In this document: one piece after another, positions 36,013-44,971 of the stretch
Layout: every line of letters begins with the position of its first letter
Position numbering within the stretch: position 1 is the stretch's first letter
DNA from: UBA4408 sp002389785
Lineage (GTDB): Bacteria > Bacteroidota > Bacteroidia > UBA4408
Assembly: GCA_035438985.1 (NCBI GenBank)
Contig: DAORJK010000002.1
Span: 62,001-126,000 of the forward strand
Reading direction: 5' to 3'
DNA: 64,000 bases
Translations under genes and position numbers: made by a program
Notes under the pieces: generated by a model
Databases searched by the model: none
The model's input: the letters and a program-made list of their open reading frames with translations, nothing else
Told to the model about the DNA's origin: nothing

Positions 36013-37026
36013 ATGAATATGATAAACCGTACTTTTCGATTGCTTTGTTTATTACCGCTGTTGATTTTTTCCTGTAAACATGGGGAAACGGAGAAAGCCA
36101 TAAGCACTAAAGCGAATACACCAGCTGCCTTACAAGAACTCAATCAAAAAATTAATGCTGAGCCTAAAAATGCATCGTATTACAACGAGCGGGCGAAATA
36201 TTATTATACTCAAAAAGATTTAGGTGCTGCATCAAAAGATATTTTAGATGCTATTACCCTGGATTCAAGTAAAGCTGAATTTTATGTCACCCTTTCCGAT
36301 ATATTTTTTGCCGGTGGAAAATCAGCACAGTCAAAACGTTCACTCGACAAGAGTCTATTGTTGGATCCTGCGAATAAGGAAGCCTTGTTGCGGATGGCTG
36401 AACTTTATTTGTATGTAAAAGACAATAAGAAGTCGATTGAATATCTTGACAAAGTGTTGAAAATAGATGTGAATACTCCCAAAGCCTATTTTATAAAGGG
36501 AATGGACTTCAAAGAAATGGGTGATACCACGAAAGCTATTTCTAGTTTCCAAACCACCATTGAGCAAGATGTGGAATATTACAATGCTTATGTTCAATTA
36601 GGACTAATTTATGCTGCCAGGCGAAATCCTTTGGCATTAAAATACTATGAAAATGCGCTTAAGTTAGATCCCAAAAGCATTGAGGTAATGTACAATACCG
36701 CTATGTTTTTACAGGAAAACAATCAATTGAATAAAGCAATTGAGTTGTACACCAAAATACTGAGCATTGATCCGCAAAACAAATATGCCAATTACAACCT
36801 TGGTTATATACATTATGAGTATTTAAAAGTATTTGGTGAAGCCGTGAAGCATTTTAGCAATGCCATTACCTGCGATCCAAAATACGCCGAAGCAGTGTAC
36901 ATGCGTGGTTTGTGTTACGAAGCTATGGGCGATGTTCAACGAGCTAGTGCTGATTATACACAAGCATTGGTAATTGCACCGGGTTACGAAAAGCCAATGC
37001 TCGGTTTGAAAAGGTTAGCTGAGTAA
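36013..37026 (+). CDS. TPR-repeat lipoprotein
   Basis: This protein of about 337 aa starts at the ATG at 36013 (MNMINRTF), which gives a clean lipoprotein signal ending LIFSC. An upstream in-frame ATG at 35977 lies in the recA terminator stem. The mature protein is made of about seven tetratricopeptide repeats, for example AKYYYTQKDLGAASKDI, MAELYLYVKDNKKSIEYLD, GLIYAARRNPLALKYYENAL and CYEAMGDVQRASADYTQAL. TPR solenoids bind protein partners, but nothing shows which. It overlaps the convergent gene at 37015 by 12 bp. Confidence 0.8.
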   Translation: MNMINRTFRLLCLLPLLIFSCKHGETEKAISTKANTPAALQELNQKINAEPKNASYYNERAKYYYTQKDLGAASKDILDAITLDSSKAEFYVTLSDIFFAGGKSAQSKRSLDKSLLLDPANKEALLRMAELYLYVKDNKKSIEYLDKVLKIDVNTPKAYFIKGMDFKEMGDTTKAISSFQTTIEQDVEYYNAYVQLGLIYAARRNPLALKYYENALKLDPKSIEVMYNTAMFLQENNQLNKAIELYTKILSIDPQNKYANYNLGYIHYEYLKVFGEAVKHFSNAITCDPKYAEAVYMRGLCYEAMGDVQRASADYTQALVIAPGYEKPMLGLKRLAE

Positions 37027-37605
37027 GCTGAGCATTTTTTCGAAAGTACCTACTCCAATCTCGTTGATTCTGTTAAATTCATCCAAGTTAATTTTGTGTC
37101 CAATTTTAATAAAGGATTTATGGTTTAGAAGTTCATTTAAGTCTACTCCATTCAGGACACTTAATTTTACATAATTATTGTCTGAAAAGTCGTATTGCCA
37201 AGGGGTTTCGTTAATGCAAATGTAAAAATCAGTAGCTTTTAAATTAGCAGAATTTGCAAGCAGTTTGTTTCTAAAAATTTCCAAATAAGATCCTTGCAGG
37301 TGCAAGGAGAAACTAAAAAAGTTTCCCCACCAAAATAGGGTTCGGTAAGCAAAAATGTTGGTTTTAGTGTAATGTGCTTTATAGTCTAAAACAACATAAG
37401 GCAATCCTTTGTAATTTTCACCTTTTGTAAGCTTAGTTGTTGCTGTTTCCGGCAATAAATTAAGATAAGATTTACTTTCTATGAACCACTTATCTAAAGC
37501 AATCTGTAACTGAGTTAAACAATTTTGAATACTCACTAAAGCAGCATTTTTGAGCAAGAGTATTTCTGTATTTTTTAGTAAGCTTAATTCTTCTTTTGTG
37601 AGCAT
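37015..37605 (-). CDS. Hypothetical cytoplasmic protein
   Basis: This 196-aa protein has no signal or membrane segment. An N-terminal helix (SLLKNTEILLLKNAALVSIQ) precedes a mixed alpha/beta body with aromatic-rich segments (YRTLFWWGNFFSFSLHLQG, NETPWQYDFSDNNYVKLSVL). No family was recognised. Its stop overlaps the end of the TPR gene by 12 bp, tail to tail. The start is the ATG at 37605. Confidence 0.55.
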   Translation of the reverse strand: MLTKEELSLLKNTEILLLKNAALVSIQNCLTQLQIALDKWFIESKSYLNLLPETATTKLTKGENYKGLPYVVLDYKAHYTKTNIFAYRTLFWWGNFFSFSLHLQGSYLEIFRNKLLANSANLKATDFYICINETPWQYDFSDNNYVKLSVLNGVDLNELLNHKSFIKIGHKINLDEFNRINEIGVGTFEKMLSLLS

Positions 37606-37689
37606 GCAAAAAGTGTGTAAAGGTCGCTTATCAACAGCCTTCTGTTAGTTTTACTGTTAATTCTCCTTAATTACCGCTGTATTATGAAG

Positions 37690-37697
37690 TACTTTTG
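37690..37697 (+). promoter_or_regulatory. -7 element of the 37734 gene
   Basis: TACTTTTG matches TAnnTTTG, 37 bp upstream of the ATG at 37734. No TTG at the -33 distance. Confidence 0.4.
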
Positions 37698-37733
37698 TAG
37701 TGAAATAGTTGATTTGATTAGTGGTATAATAAA

Positions 37734-38549
37734 ATGCAATCTCCCATTCGCATACAAAGTAAGCAATTTAACAGAAAACTAAGCGCCACCAAAGTTAGTT
37801 TGCTCAGTATTCCTTTGCTGTTTTTAACTTGCCCAATTTCGAATGGATTCCCACAAGGATATTTTCCTGATGCAACTTTGGCCAAACCTATTGAATTGTC
37901 GCAATCAGGAAAAGTTAAATTCAGAGAGGATTGGTTGTACAGTTATGAAAACGGAAAAATGAGTCCAAAAGGTTTTAAAATTGCCTACGACCGATTTGAT
38001 AGTTTGGGACAAAAGATAGAAGAAGCGAATTACGACCTTAACGGAAAAACGCTTTTAGAAGCGACCTATTCCTACGACGAATGGGGGCGTGAAATTCAAT
38101 GTGTAGGTATTCGAAATCAAAGAAATTTTTACCACCGTTGGCATTATTCCTTTAACGATTCAAGTAAAACACTCGAAAAATTTTTAACCAATAACAACAA
38201 GCAGCGGTGGATTTATCGTTTTGATTCGTTTGGAAATATTCGTGAAGAAATCAATTTTGACGAAGATGGCAGTGTGAATTATACGTATAAAATAAATTAT
38301 ACCAAGTTTGGAAAGCCAGCCGAATTAATTGAATACAGTGGAACCGGTACCATGTATGAAAAGTGGATTTATTTATACAACGATAAATTTCAGAACATAG
38401 AAGTTATGCAGTTTAATTCAGAGGGAGAGTTGATAAAAAAATATTTAAATAAATACGATTCTATGGGTAATCGCAAGGAGGTTATTACCTTAGATAATTT
38501 GGATAAGGAGTTGGAAAGAACGGTTTCAGTATATCAGTTTTATAAATAA
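37734..38549 (+). CDS. Exported YD-like repeat protein
   Basis: This 271-aa protein has an N-terminal hydrophobic segment (about 22-38, VSLLSIPLLFLTCPIS, with a Cys that might be lipidated) after a basic leader. It then has repeats of about 20-25 residues of the kind RFDSFGNIREEINFDEDG, NKYDSMGNRKEVITLD and SYDEWGREIQCVG. These Y/F-D-x-x-G-N units recall YD/RHS-like strands, as in the gene at 20556-21446, but no toxin or polymorphic C-terminus is present. Its stop is 3 bp from the convergent sensor kinase gene. Function unknown. Confidence 0.6.
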   Translation: MQSPIRIQSKQFNRKLSATKVSLLSIPLLFLTCPISNGFPQGYFPDATLAKPIELSQSGKVKFREDWLYSYENGKMSPKGFKIAYDRFDSLGQKIEEANYDLNGKTLLEATYSYDEWGREIQCVGIRNQRNFYHRWHYSFNDSSKTLEKFLTNNNKQRWIYRFDSFGNIREEINFDEDGSVNYTYKINYTKFGKPAELIEYSGTGTMYEKWIYLYNDKFQNIEVMQFNSEGELIKKYLNKYDSMGNRKEVITLDNLDKELERTVSVYQFYK

Positions 38550-38552
38550 TAC

Positions 38553-40385
38553 TTACGCAAAAGGTATTTCAACAACCACTGTGGTTCCTTTGCCAGGAGC
38601 AGAATCAATGTTGAAGTGACCATTTAAAAAGGCAATTCTGGTTTGAATATTTTTTAAGCCTAATCCACTCATATCATCTTTGGTACTAGCGTCAAAGCCT
38701 ATTCCATTGTCTTCTACCATTAAGGTAATTTCTTTTTCGTGCTGCACCATTTGTATACTGATTTGATTGGCATTTGCATGTTTTACAATGTTGCTCACAA
38801 GTTCCTGTAAAACGCGAAACAAGATGGTTTCGCTGGTTGGTTCAAGCCTTTGCTGAAGGCCGGTAATTTCCAAATTAATTTTAAGTTTTTCGCTGTTGTT
38901 TAGTTTACTTACAAATTCTTTTACAGCAGCTACTAATCCCGATTTTACTAAAGCATTGGGCATTAAATTATGACTAATTGCTCTGATCTCTTTAACTGCA
39001 TCATCTACCAATTCAATTGATGTAGTATAGGGTAAGGTAGCTTGGGGATTACTGTTATTTATTTGAGAACCCAATGTGCTTAGGTTTAATTTTGCTGCAG
39101 ATAATATTTGTCCAACACCATCGTGTAATTCGGCAGCAATGCGCTTTCGTTCATTTTCTTCTGCTTCAAGTATCGCCTTGCTTTGTAATTCCTTTTGGCG
39201 CATACGTTCGGCTTGAAGTAGGTTTTTTTGTTTTAATTTACTTCGATTTATTACCAGAAATGCAATGAGCACAATTGAAACAGATAGCACCAACAATAAA
39301 TAAATGAGAAACTTCTTCTTACTCGCATCGGCTTTATTGTTTGCGAGTTCAATATCCTTGTTTTTAATGAGTAAGTCTTTTTTTTCGCTATCAAATCGGG
39401 TTTGTAGTTCGGCTATTTGAGCATTGGTTTCTTCGTTGAGCAAAGTATCATTTAGTCCTGAATATTTATTGAGGTAGAGGTAGGCTTTTTCAAATTGTTT
39501 CATTTTCTGATAACAATCACCAATAGAACGATAGGTTTCTTTCAGCAAAGGTTTTGCACCTTCTTCTAGTGCGATTTTTTCGGCCATTGAAAAGTAATGC
39601 AGTGAATTATCATATTGTTTTAGTTCTTTATAGCTTTCGCCGATATTCAATAAGGATAATATTTTACCATAGGAATCTCCGGTAGCATTATCTATATCTA
39701 AACATTTTAAATAATAGCCCAACGCCATTTTGGGATTATCTTGGTATCCATAAATGCTTCCTAAATTATTGTAAGAAGTAGAAAGGCAGGCAGGATCGTT
39801 TATTTCGAGTGACTTAGAAAGTGCCTTGTTGTAATAATAAATAGCACTGTCTAAAATGCGTAATTCAAAATAAGAAGTACCTACATTATTTAAGGTATTT
39901 GCAATTCCTTTTCCAAAATTAACGGCTAGCGCCAGTTGGTTCGACTTCTTGTAATACTTCATCGCTTCGGTGTAATTTTTCATGGATTTATACACCACAC
40001 CAATGTCGTTATAGCTAATACTTTGTCCAAGGGTGTCTTTAATTTGTTCTTTTATTTTTAGTGCTTCAAGATGGGTGGCAATAGCATGTTTAAAATCGCC
40101 TTTATTTTTCAACACTTTACCTTTTAAACTCATTGCATCGGCCATACTTTTTGGTCGATTCATTTTTTTAGCAAGATTGTAAGTTTGTTCAATAAAAGTG
40201 AGCGCCTTATCGGGAGAATTGAAGGAATAGGAACGAGCAAGCTTATACATTGCATCAAGTTTAATACTATCGGGTAGATTGGCTTGTTGCGCTACTTTTT
40301 CAAGGGAGTCAACAGAAGCCTCGTCAAATCCTTTACTGTGAATAAAGCATAGAACAAGAAATACCACCAAGAAATTTTTCTTCAT
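38553..40385 (-). CDS. TPR-containing sensor histidine kinase (HisKA_3)
   Basis: This 610-aa membrane kinase has a signal peptide (1-19). About 300 residues of TPR repeats outside the cytoplasm follow (for example YNDIGVVYKSMKNYTEAMKYY and YNNLGSIYGYQDNPKMALGYY). A coiled coil, one transmembrane helix (about 358-380, FLIYLLLVLSVSIVLIAFLV), the HisKA_3 dimerisation helix with phospho-acceptor His421 in AAELHDGVGQ, and a HATPase_c domain (VEDNGIGFD, GLGLKNIQTR) complete it. It belongs to the NarX/LuxR-partner class. No response regulator gene lies nearby, so the partner is encoded elsewhere. Confidence 0.88.
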   Translation of the reverse strand: MKKNFLVVFLVLCFIHSKGFDEASVDSLEKVAQQANLPDSIKLDAMYKLARSYSFNSPDKALTFIEQTYNLAKKMNRPKSMADAMSLKGKVLKNKGDFKHAIATHLEALKIKEQIKDTLGQSISYNDIGVVYKSMKNYTEAMKYYKKSNQLALAVNFGKGIANTLNNVGTSYFELRILDSAIYYYNKALSKSLEINDPACLSTSYNNLGSIYGYQDNPKMALGYYLKCLDIDNATGDSYGKILSLLNIGESYKELKQYDNSLHYFSMAEKIALEEGAKPLLKETYRSIGDCYQKMKQFEKAYLYLNKYSGLNDTLLNEETNAQIAELQTRFDSEKKDLLIKNKDIELANNKADASKKKFLIYLLLVLSVSIVLIAFLVINRSKLKQKNLLQAERMRQKELQSKAILEAEENERKRIAAELHDGVGQILSAAKLNLSTLGSQINNSNPQATLPYTTSIELVDDAVKEIRAISHNLMPNALVKSGLVAAVKEFVSKLNNSEKLKINLEITGLQQRLEPTSETILFRVLQELVSNIVKHANANQISIQMVQHEKEITLMVEDNGIGFDASTKDDMSGLGLKNIQTRIAFLNGHFNIDSAPGKGTTVVVEIPFA

Positions 40386-40554
40386 TTAATAGCAATTAAA
40401 TTCAACGCTAAATTAACATCCTTTGACTTTAGTTCGGCAACTATTTTTTTTAAGTATACATTAAAGGGAACTATTGTAGACTAGTTATTTCCGAAGTACT
40501 CAAAACCTCGTATTTATCGAACAACAAATTCTTTAACGAAAGGAGATTGTTCAA

Positions 40555-41934
40555 TTATTTCGTATTTATTTTAGCTATTCCAAAATAAGCAGCTTCTCCT
40601 TTATTTATCCAATAATCCGGATTCTTATCAATATCAACATTGAAAATTGAAACGGGTTTGTTTTTGAGAGCATCAACTTCACAGCAACTTACATTTTTGG
40701 CTTTGCAGCGATTAATTTGTACGTATCGCATTTCCATTTCTGTTGAATAGGAGCTAGCAGTGCCAGTCAATAAATCTTTCGAAACCTGATACAAGTTTCC
40801 TTGAAGACAGGAACTCGCTATAAATACAACCAGCAACGCAGTTCTATATTTGACAACAAATTGTAAAAGACGTTTTGACCACTCATTTTGAGAGTGCTGC
40901 AACCAACTACTTAAAAATAAAAACCAAAGAGGTATAAAATAAAAGCATGCTACGTTCACTGTGCGGTGTTGAGCAAGCATGCCCATTGCCCAATAAGCGG
41001 GAAACACAGAGGCAAAAATAAGTATACCAAGTAGGATCAAATATTGAATAGGTTTAATTTTAAGTATCGCGTGTGCAGGAGATGACCGGTTGAATTGATA
41101 TAGTATTGGCAAGGATAGCAGGGAAGCGGTAAATAGCGACAAACTGCCAATCCAGCTTACCGAGAAGCGCGCTGTTTGTAAAACGGAATACACCAACGAG
41201 TGAACAAACTGGTGATTGTTTTCGAATTGAGCCGAGCGACCCTCATTTCCCGGAGCCAACACCACCATTAAACTGCAAACAAAAACAACCATTATTAGAA
41301 GAAGTGAATTTTTATTTTTCATGTAAATTGCCAGAATACTATGTAACAAGACGAGTTGTACCATAGCTGTTTCATTAAACCCAATAATAACTGCCGCCTG
41401 AACTAGTAACAGCAATAAATCTAATCGATGGTTTAACCAATACTTTTTCTTAAAAAAGCGCAGTAAATGAGTAAAATAAAGGCACTGCAGTATTATTGCT
41501 AATTGGTAAGTAATAGCTCCTGTGTACCAATATATTCCTTGCGCTAATTGAGGTAAATGAATTAATATTATCAGGAGTAAAATTGCTGTATAAAAAGTAT
41601 GGAGTTTACCGATTGACGACTCTTGAAAAAGTTCATTTATCAATAAGTTGAGTGAAAAAAAACTCGTTATCAATAATAAAAGTGGAACAAGTTTATAAGC
41701 CCAAAAGGAATTAAAACTAATGGGATTGCAAAACACCAAGAGGTTCGAAAAGTACCTTCCGTTCCAATTCAAATAGTCGCGTTTACAGCTTGAAAGTATA
41801 CCAAGGTACTTTGAACTCCAGGCATAAGCAAAATCATCGGCAGAAGGATGGCAATAGAAAGCAATCCATGCAAATGGAACAAACGCCAACAGCAGCAGTA
41901 CTTTAAAGAGGTTTGATTGAGAATTGCGTGTCAC
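40555..41934 (-). CDS. DUF6056-like polytopic membrane protein
   Basis: This 459-aa protein has about ten hydrophobic segments. Its early soluble motif, PSADDFAYAWSS, followed by DYLNWNGRYFSNLL, is typical of the DUF6056 group, which resembles GT-C type membrane glycosyltransferases (acidic pair in the first outer loop). It may transfer sugars from a lipid carrier at the outer face of the inner membrane, but this is inferred. The start is GTG at 41934 (MTRNSQ). A TTG-N22-TATGTTTG promoter lies just upstream, overlapping the rimO promoter on the other strand. Confidence 0.65.
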   Translation of the reverse strand: MTRNSQSNLFKVLLLLAFVPFAWIAFYCHPSADDFAYAWSSKYLGILSSCKRDYLNWNGRYFSNLLVFCNPISFNSFWAYKLVPLLLLITSFFSLNLLINELFQESSIGKLHTFYTAILLLIILIHLPQLAQGIYWYTGAITYQLAIILQCLYFTHLLRFFKKKYWLNHRLDLLLLLVQAAVIIGFNETAMVQLVLLHSILAIYMKNKNSLLLIMVVFVCSLMVVLAPGNEGRSAQFENNHQFVHSLVYSVLQTARFSVSWIGSLSLFTASLLSLPILYQFNRSSPAHAILKIKPIQYLILLGILIFASVFPAYWAMGMLAQHRTVNVACFYFIPLWFLFLSSWLQHSQNEWSKRLLQFVVKYRTALLVVFIASSCLQGNLYQVSKDLLTGTASSYSTEMEMRYVQINRCKAKNVSCCEVDALKNKPVSIFNVDIDKNPDYWINKGEAAYFGIAKINTK

Positions 41935-41950
41935 TTTTAGTAATCTAAAT

Positions 41951-41983
41951 CAAACATAGCTAAAAACATTAGTTTTTGAACAA
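41951..41983 (-). promoter_or_regulatory. Promoter of the DUF6056-like gene (TTG-N22-TATGTTTG)
   Basis: On the minus strand, TTG at 41983-41981 and TATGTTTG at 41958-41951 are spaced by 22 bp. The -7 element lies 17 bp from the GTG start. Confidence 0.55.
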
Positions 41984-41990
41984 TAAGCAA

Positions 41991-41998
41991 TACCTTTG
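41991..41998 (+). promoter_or_regulatory. -7 element of rimO
   Basis: TACCTTTG matches TAnnTTTG and lies 20 bp before the proposed TTG start at 42018. It supports a start downstream of this point rather than the in-frame TTG at 41976. Confidence 0.5.
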
Positions 41999-42017
41999 CG
42001 TCCTAAAAATTTGGCGA

Positions 42018-43328
42018 TTGAAAACAAAAACTCTGAAAAAAAATAAAGTAAATGTGGTGACGCTTGGCTGTTCTAAAAATATTGTAGATAGCGAGATTTT
42101 AATGGGTCAGTTGAAAGCAAATAATTTCGAAGTTGAGCACGAGGCAAAAAAGGACGATTCGAGCATTGTAATTATTAATACTTGCGGATTTATTGATAAT
42201 GCGAAGCAAGAAAGTATTGACACCATTTTGCGTTTTGCCGATGCTAAAGCACAAGGAAAGGTTGATAAATTATATGTTACAGGTTGTTTGAGTGAGCGCT
42301 ACAAACCCGAACTCGAAAAGGAAATTCCAACGGTAGATGCCTATTTTGGAACGCGCGATTTACCACACTTACTTAAAACACTTAAGGCAAATTACAAACA
42401 TGAATTGGTAGGAGAACGTTTGCTAACTACACCGCGCCATTTTGCCTACTTTAAAATTTCGGAGGGATGCGATCGTCCTTGCTCATTTTGTGCAATACCC
42501 TTGATGCGTGGCAATCATATTTCAACTCCCATTGAAGAATTGGTGAAACAAGCTAAAAATTTGGCTAAAAGCGGAACCAAAGAATTGCTATTGATTGCAC
42601 AAGATTTGACTTATTATGGTTTAGATATATACAAAAAAAGAAATTTAAGTGAGTTGCTGAATCAATTGAGTGATGTGGAAGGAATTGAATGGATACGGTT
42701 ACATTATGCCTTTCCTAGCGGATTTCCAATGGATGTTTTGGATGTAATGAACGAGCGAAAAAACATTTGCAATTACTTGGATATGCCCTTGCAGCACATC
42801 AGCGACAACATGCTCAAAAGTATGCGACGCGGAACTACCAAACAAAAAACCATTGATTTGGTAAATAAAATTCGCGACAAGGTTCCCGGAATTGCTTTAC
42901 GAACTACACTCATTGCCGGTTATCCCGGAGAAACCGAAGGCGATTTTGAGGAAATGAAAAACTGGGTGGAGGAGAGTCGTTTCGACCGCTTAGGGATTTT
43001 TACTTACTCCCACGAAGAAAACACACATGCTTACAAATTGATTGACGATGTTGATGACACTGTGAAACAAGAACGCGCAGAAACCATCATGGAAATTCAA
43101 CAGGGAATTTCGTTCGAACTAAATCAGCAGAAAATTGGAAAGGAAGTTAAAGTATTGGTTGACAAAAAGGAGGGAGATTTTTATTTGGCACGCACTGAGT
43201 TTGATTCACCCGAAGTCGACAATGAAGTGCTTATTTCGGCAAAGGATAATTACCTTCGTGTAGGCGATTTTGCAAATGCGAAAATTACAGGAGCAGAAGA
43301 TTACGATTTATATGCAAAGGTTATTTAA
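42018..43328 (+). CDS. rimO: Ribosomal protein S12 methylthiotransferase RimO
   Basis: RimO is a radical-SAM enzyme that adds a methylthio group to the conserved aspartate of ribosomal protein S12. It has the N-terminal UPF0004 cysteines (TLGCSKN, NTCGF, TGCLSERY), the radical-SAM cluster CDRPCSFC with its preceding KISEG, and a C-terminal TRAM domain. The best start is TTG at 42018, giving MKTKTLKKNKVNVVTLGC, which matches the N-terminus usual in Bacteroidota RimO. A TTG at 41976 lies before the -7 element. Length 436 aa. bshC follows after 38 bp. Confidence 0.93.
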   Translation: MKTKTLKKNKVNVVTLGCSKNIVDSEILMGQLKANNFEVEHEAKKDDSSIVIINTCGFIDNAKQESIDTILRFADAKAQGKVDKLYVTGCLSERYKPELEKEIPTVDAYFGTRDLPHLLKTLKANYKHELVGERLLTTPRHFAYFKISEGCDRPCSFCAIPLMRGNHISTPIEELVKQAKNLAKSGTKELLLIAQDLTYYGLDIYKKRNLSELLNQLSDVEGIEWIRLHYAFPSGFPMDVLDVMNERKNICNYLDMPLQHISDNMLKSMRRGTTKQKTIDLVNKIRDKVPGIALRTTLIAGYPGETEGDFEEMKNWVEESRFDRLGIFTYSHEENTHAYKLIDDVDDTVKQERAETIMEIQQGISFELNQQKIGKEVKVLVDKKEGDFYLARTEFDSPEVDNEVLISAKDNYLRVGDFANAKITGAEDYDLYAKVI

Positions 43329-43366
43329 GCGAATTGAAACATTTTTTAAATAAGGAAAATTAGCAC

Positions 43367-44971
43367 ATGGCAACCACTGAAAAGTCGCTCTTGAAATATG
43401 AATCAACCGGATATTTTTCAAAATTGATTATTGATTATTTGCAAAGCGATGAAAAGCTGCAATCATTTTATTCTACAGCTCCGACACTCGAAAATTTTGA
43501 GCATGCAATAGCTATTAAAGCTAAGCAAAAAATAAACAGGCCTTTACTTATTGAAGTTTTAAAGGAGCAATATATAAAGTCGAATTTGGAATTTCCTCAA
43601 CAACTCAATAACTTATTAACTCAACCTACCACTTTTACAGTAACTACGGGGCATCAATTGTGTTTATTTACCGGTCCTCTGTACTTTTTGTATAAAATTA
43701 TAAGCACCATTAATTTGTGCGAGCAACTGGCAGAAAAATATCCTGCAAATAATTTCATTCCCGTGTATTGGATGGCAAGTGAGGATCATGATTTTGCAGA
43801 GATTAATCACTTCCACCTTTTTGGAAAGTCAATCGTGTGGAATCCCGAAAATACAGCTGCAACAGCAGTTGGAAAATTACCTACTGATAGCCTCCAATCA
43901 ATTTTTGAGGAGGTAAAAACACTCTTTGGAAGCAGCGAGAATGCACGGGAGTTGGCAACAATTTTTGAAGATTCATATCTCAAAAAGTCCAACTTAACAG
44001 ATGCAACACGCTTGTTGGTGCATCAACTTTTTGGGAAATACAACTTGGTAATTTTAGATGCAGATGATAAGCGACTCAAGCAAGAATTTTTACCTGTGAT
44101 GAGCGATGATATTTTTAAGCGAGAAAATTTTGAACGCGTTACCAACAGTATTCATCAGCTTGAAAATTTAGGTTACAAGGCACAAGTAAATCCTCGTGAA
44201 ATAAATTGTTTTTACATGAATGAATCCATGCGAGAGCGATTGATTTATGAGGAAGGAATGTATCGTGTTAACAACAGCTCAATTAGTTTCTCAGAAGATG
44301 AGCTTAAAAATGAGTTAAACGAATTTCCCGAAAGATTCAGTCCCAATGTGGTTTTAAGACCTTTGTATCAAGAGGTTATTTTACCCAATTTAGCTTACAT
44401 TGGTGGAGGGGGAGAATTGGCGTATTGGTTGCAATACAAAGCTATGTTTGATGCTCATAACATTCAGTTTCCCATTTTATTTTTACGCAATTCGGCATTG
44501 CTGATGGACGCTGCCTCGATGGAAAAGTGGAAGAAGTTTGGATTTACGGAAGGGGATTTATTTCTACCAACAGATGTGCTCATTAAAAAATTTATGGATG
44601 GACAAAGTGATGGCAGTTCAAGTTTAACAAAGGAGCAAGATGCACTAAAAGTAGTGTATGCTCAACTCATTGAAAAAGTTCAGAAAAAGGAGCAAACCCT
44701 AAAAGCCACAGCTGAAGGTGAATTGCAAAAAGCATTGAGCGGATTGGCGAATATAGAAGCCAAATTGTTAAAAGCCGACAAGCAAAAGCAGGAGACTTCA
44801 CTTAATCAAATCAAAAAGATAAAAGATAAGTTTTTTCCACAAGGAGAATTACAGGAACGCTACGAAAATTTTAGTGCCTTTTATTTGAAGTTTGGAAATG
44901 AATTTATTCCCATCTTAAAGGAAAACTTAGATCCTTTTCAACAACATTTTGCGCTGCTAACAATCCTGTAA
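43367..44971 (+). CDS. bshC: Bacillithiol biosynthesis cysteine-adding enzyme BshC
   Basis: BshC joins cysteine to glucosaminyl-malate, the last step of bacillithiol synthesis. The 534-aa protein carries the family blocks FTVTTGHQLCLFTGPLYFLY, YWMASEDHDFAEI, and LRPLYQEVILPNLAYIGGGGE, with a coiled-coil arm near 425-480. Its presence implies that this organism uses bacillithiol as a redox thiol; bshA and bshB are not in the window. It is co-directional with rimO and abuts the convergent gene at 44972 with no gap. Confidence 0.93.
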   Translation: MATTEKSLLKYESTGYFSKLIIDYLQSDEKLQSFYSTAPTLENFEHAIAIKAKQKINRPLLIEVLKEQYIKSNLEFPQQLNNLLTQPTTFTVTTGHQLCLFTGPLYFLYKIISTINLCEQLAEKYPANNFIPVYWMASEDHDFAEINHFHLFGKSIVWNPENTAATAVGKLPTDSLQSIFEEVKTLFGSSENARELATIFEDSYLKKSNLTDATRLLVHQLFGKYNLVILDADDKRLKQEFLPVMSDDIFKRENFERVTNSIHQLENLGYKAQVNPREINCFYMNESMRERLIYEEGMYRVNNSSISFSEDELKNELNEFPERFSPNVVLRPLYQEVILPNLAYIGGGGELAYWLQYKAMFDAHNIQFPILFLRNSALLMDAASMEKWKKFGFTEGDLFLPTDVLIKKFMDGQSDGSSSLTKEQDALKVVYAQLIEKVQKKEQTLKATAEGELQKALSGLANIEAKLLKADKQKQETSLNQIKKIKDKFFPQGELQERYENFSAFYLKFGNEFIPILKENLDPFQQHFALLTIL

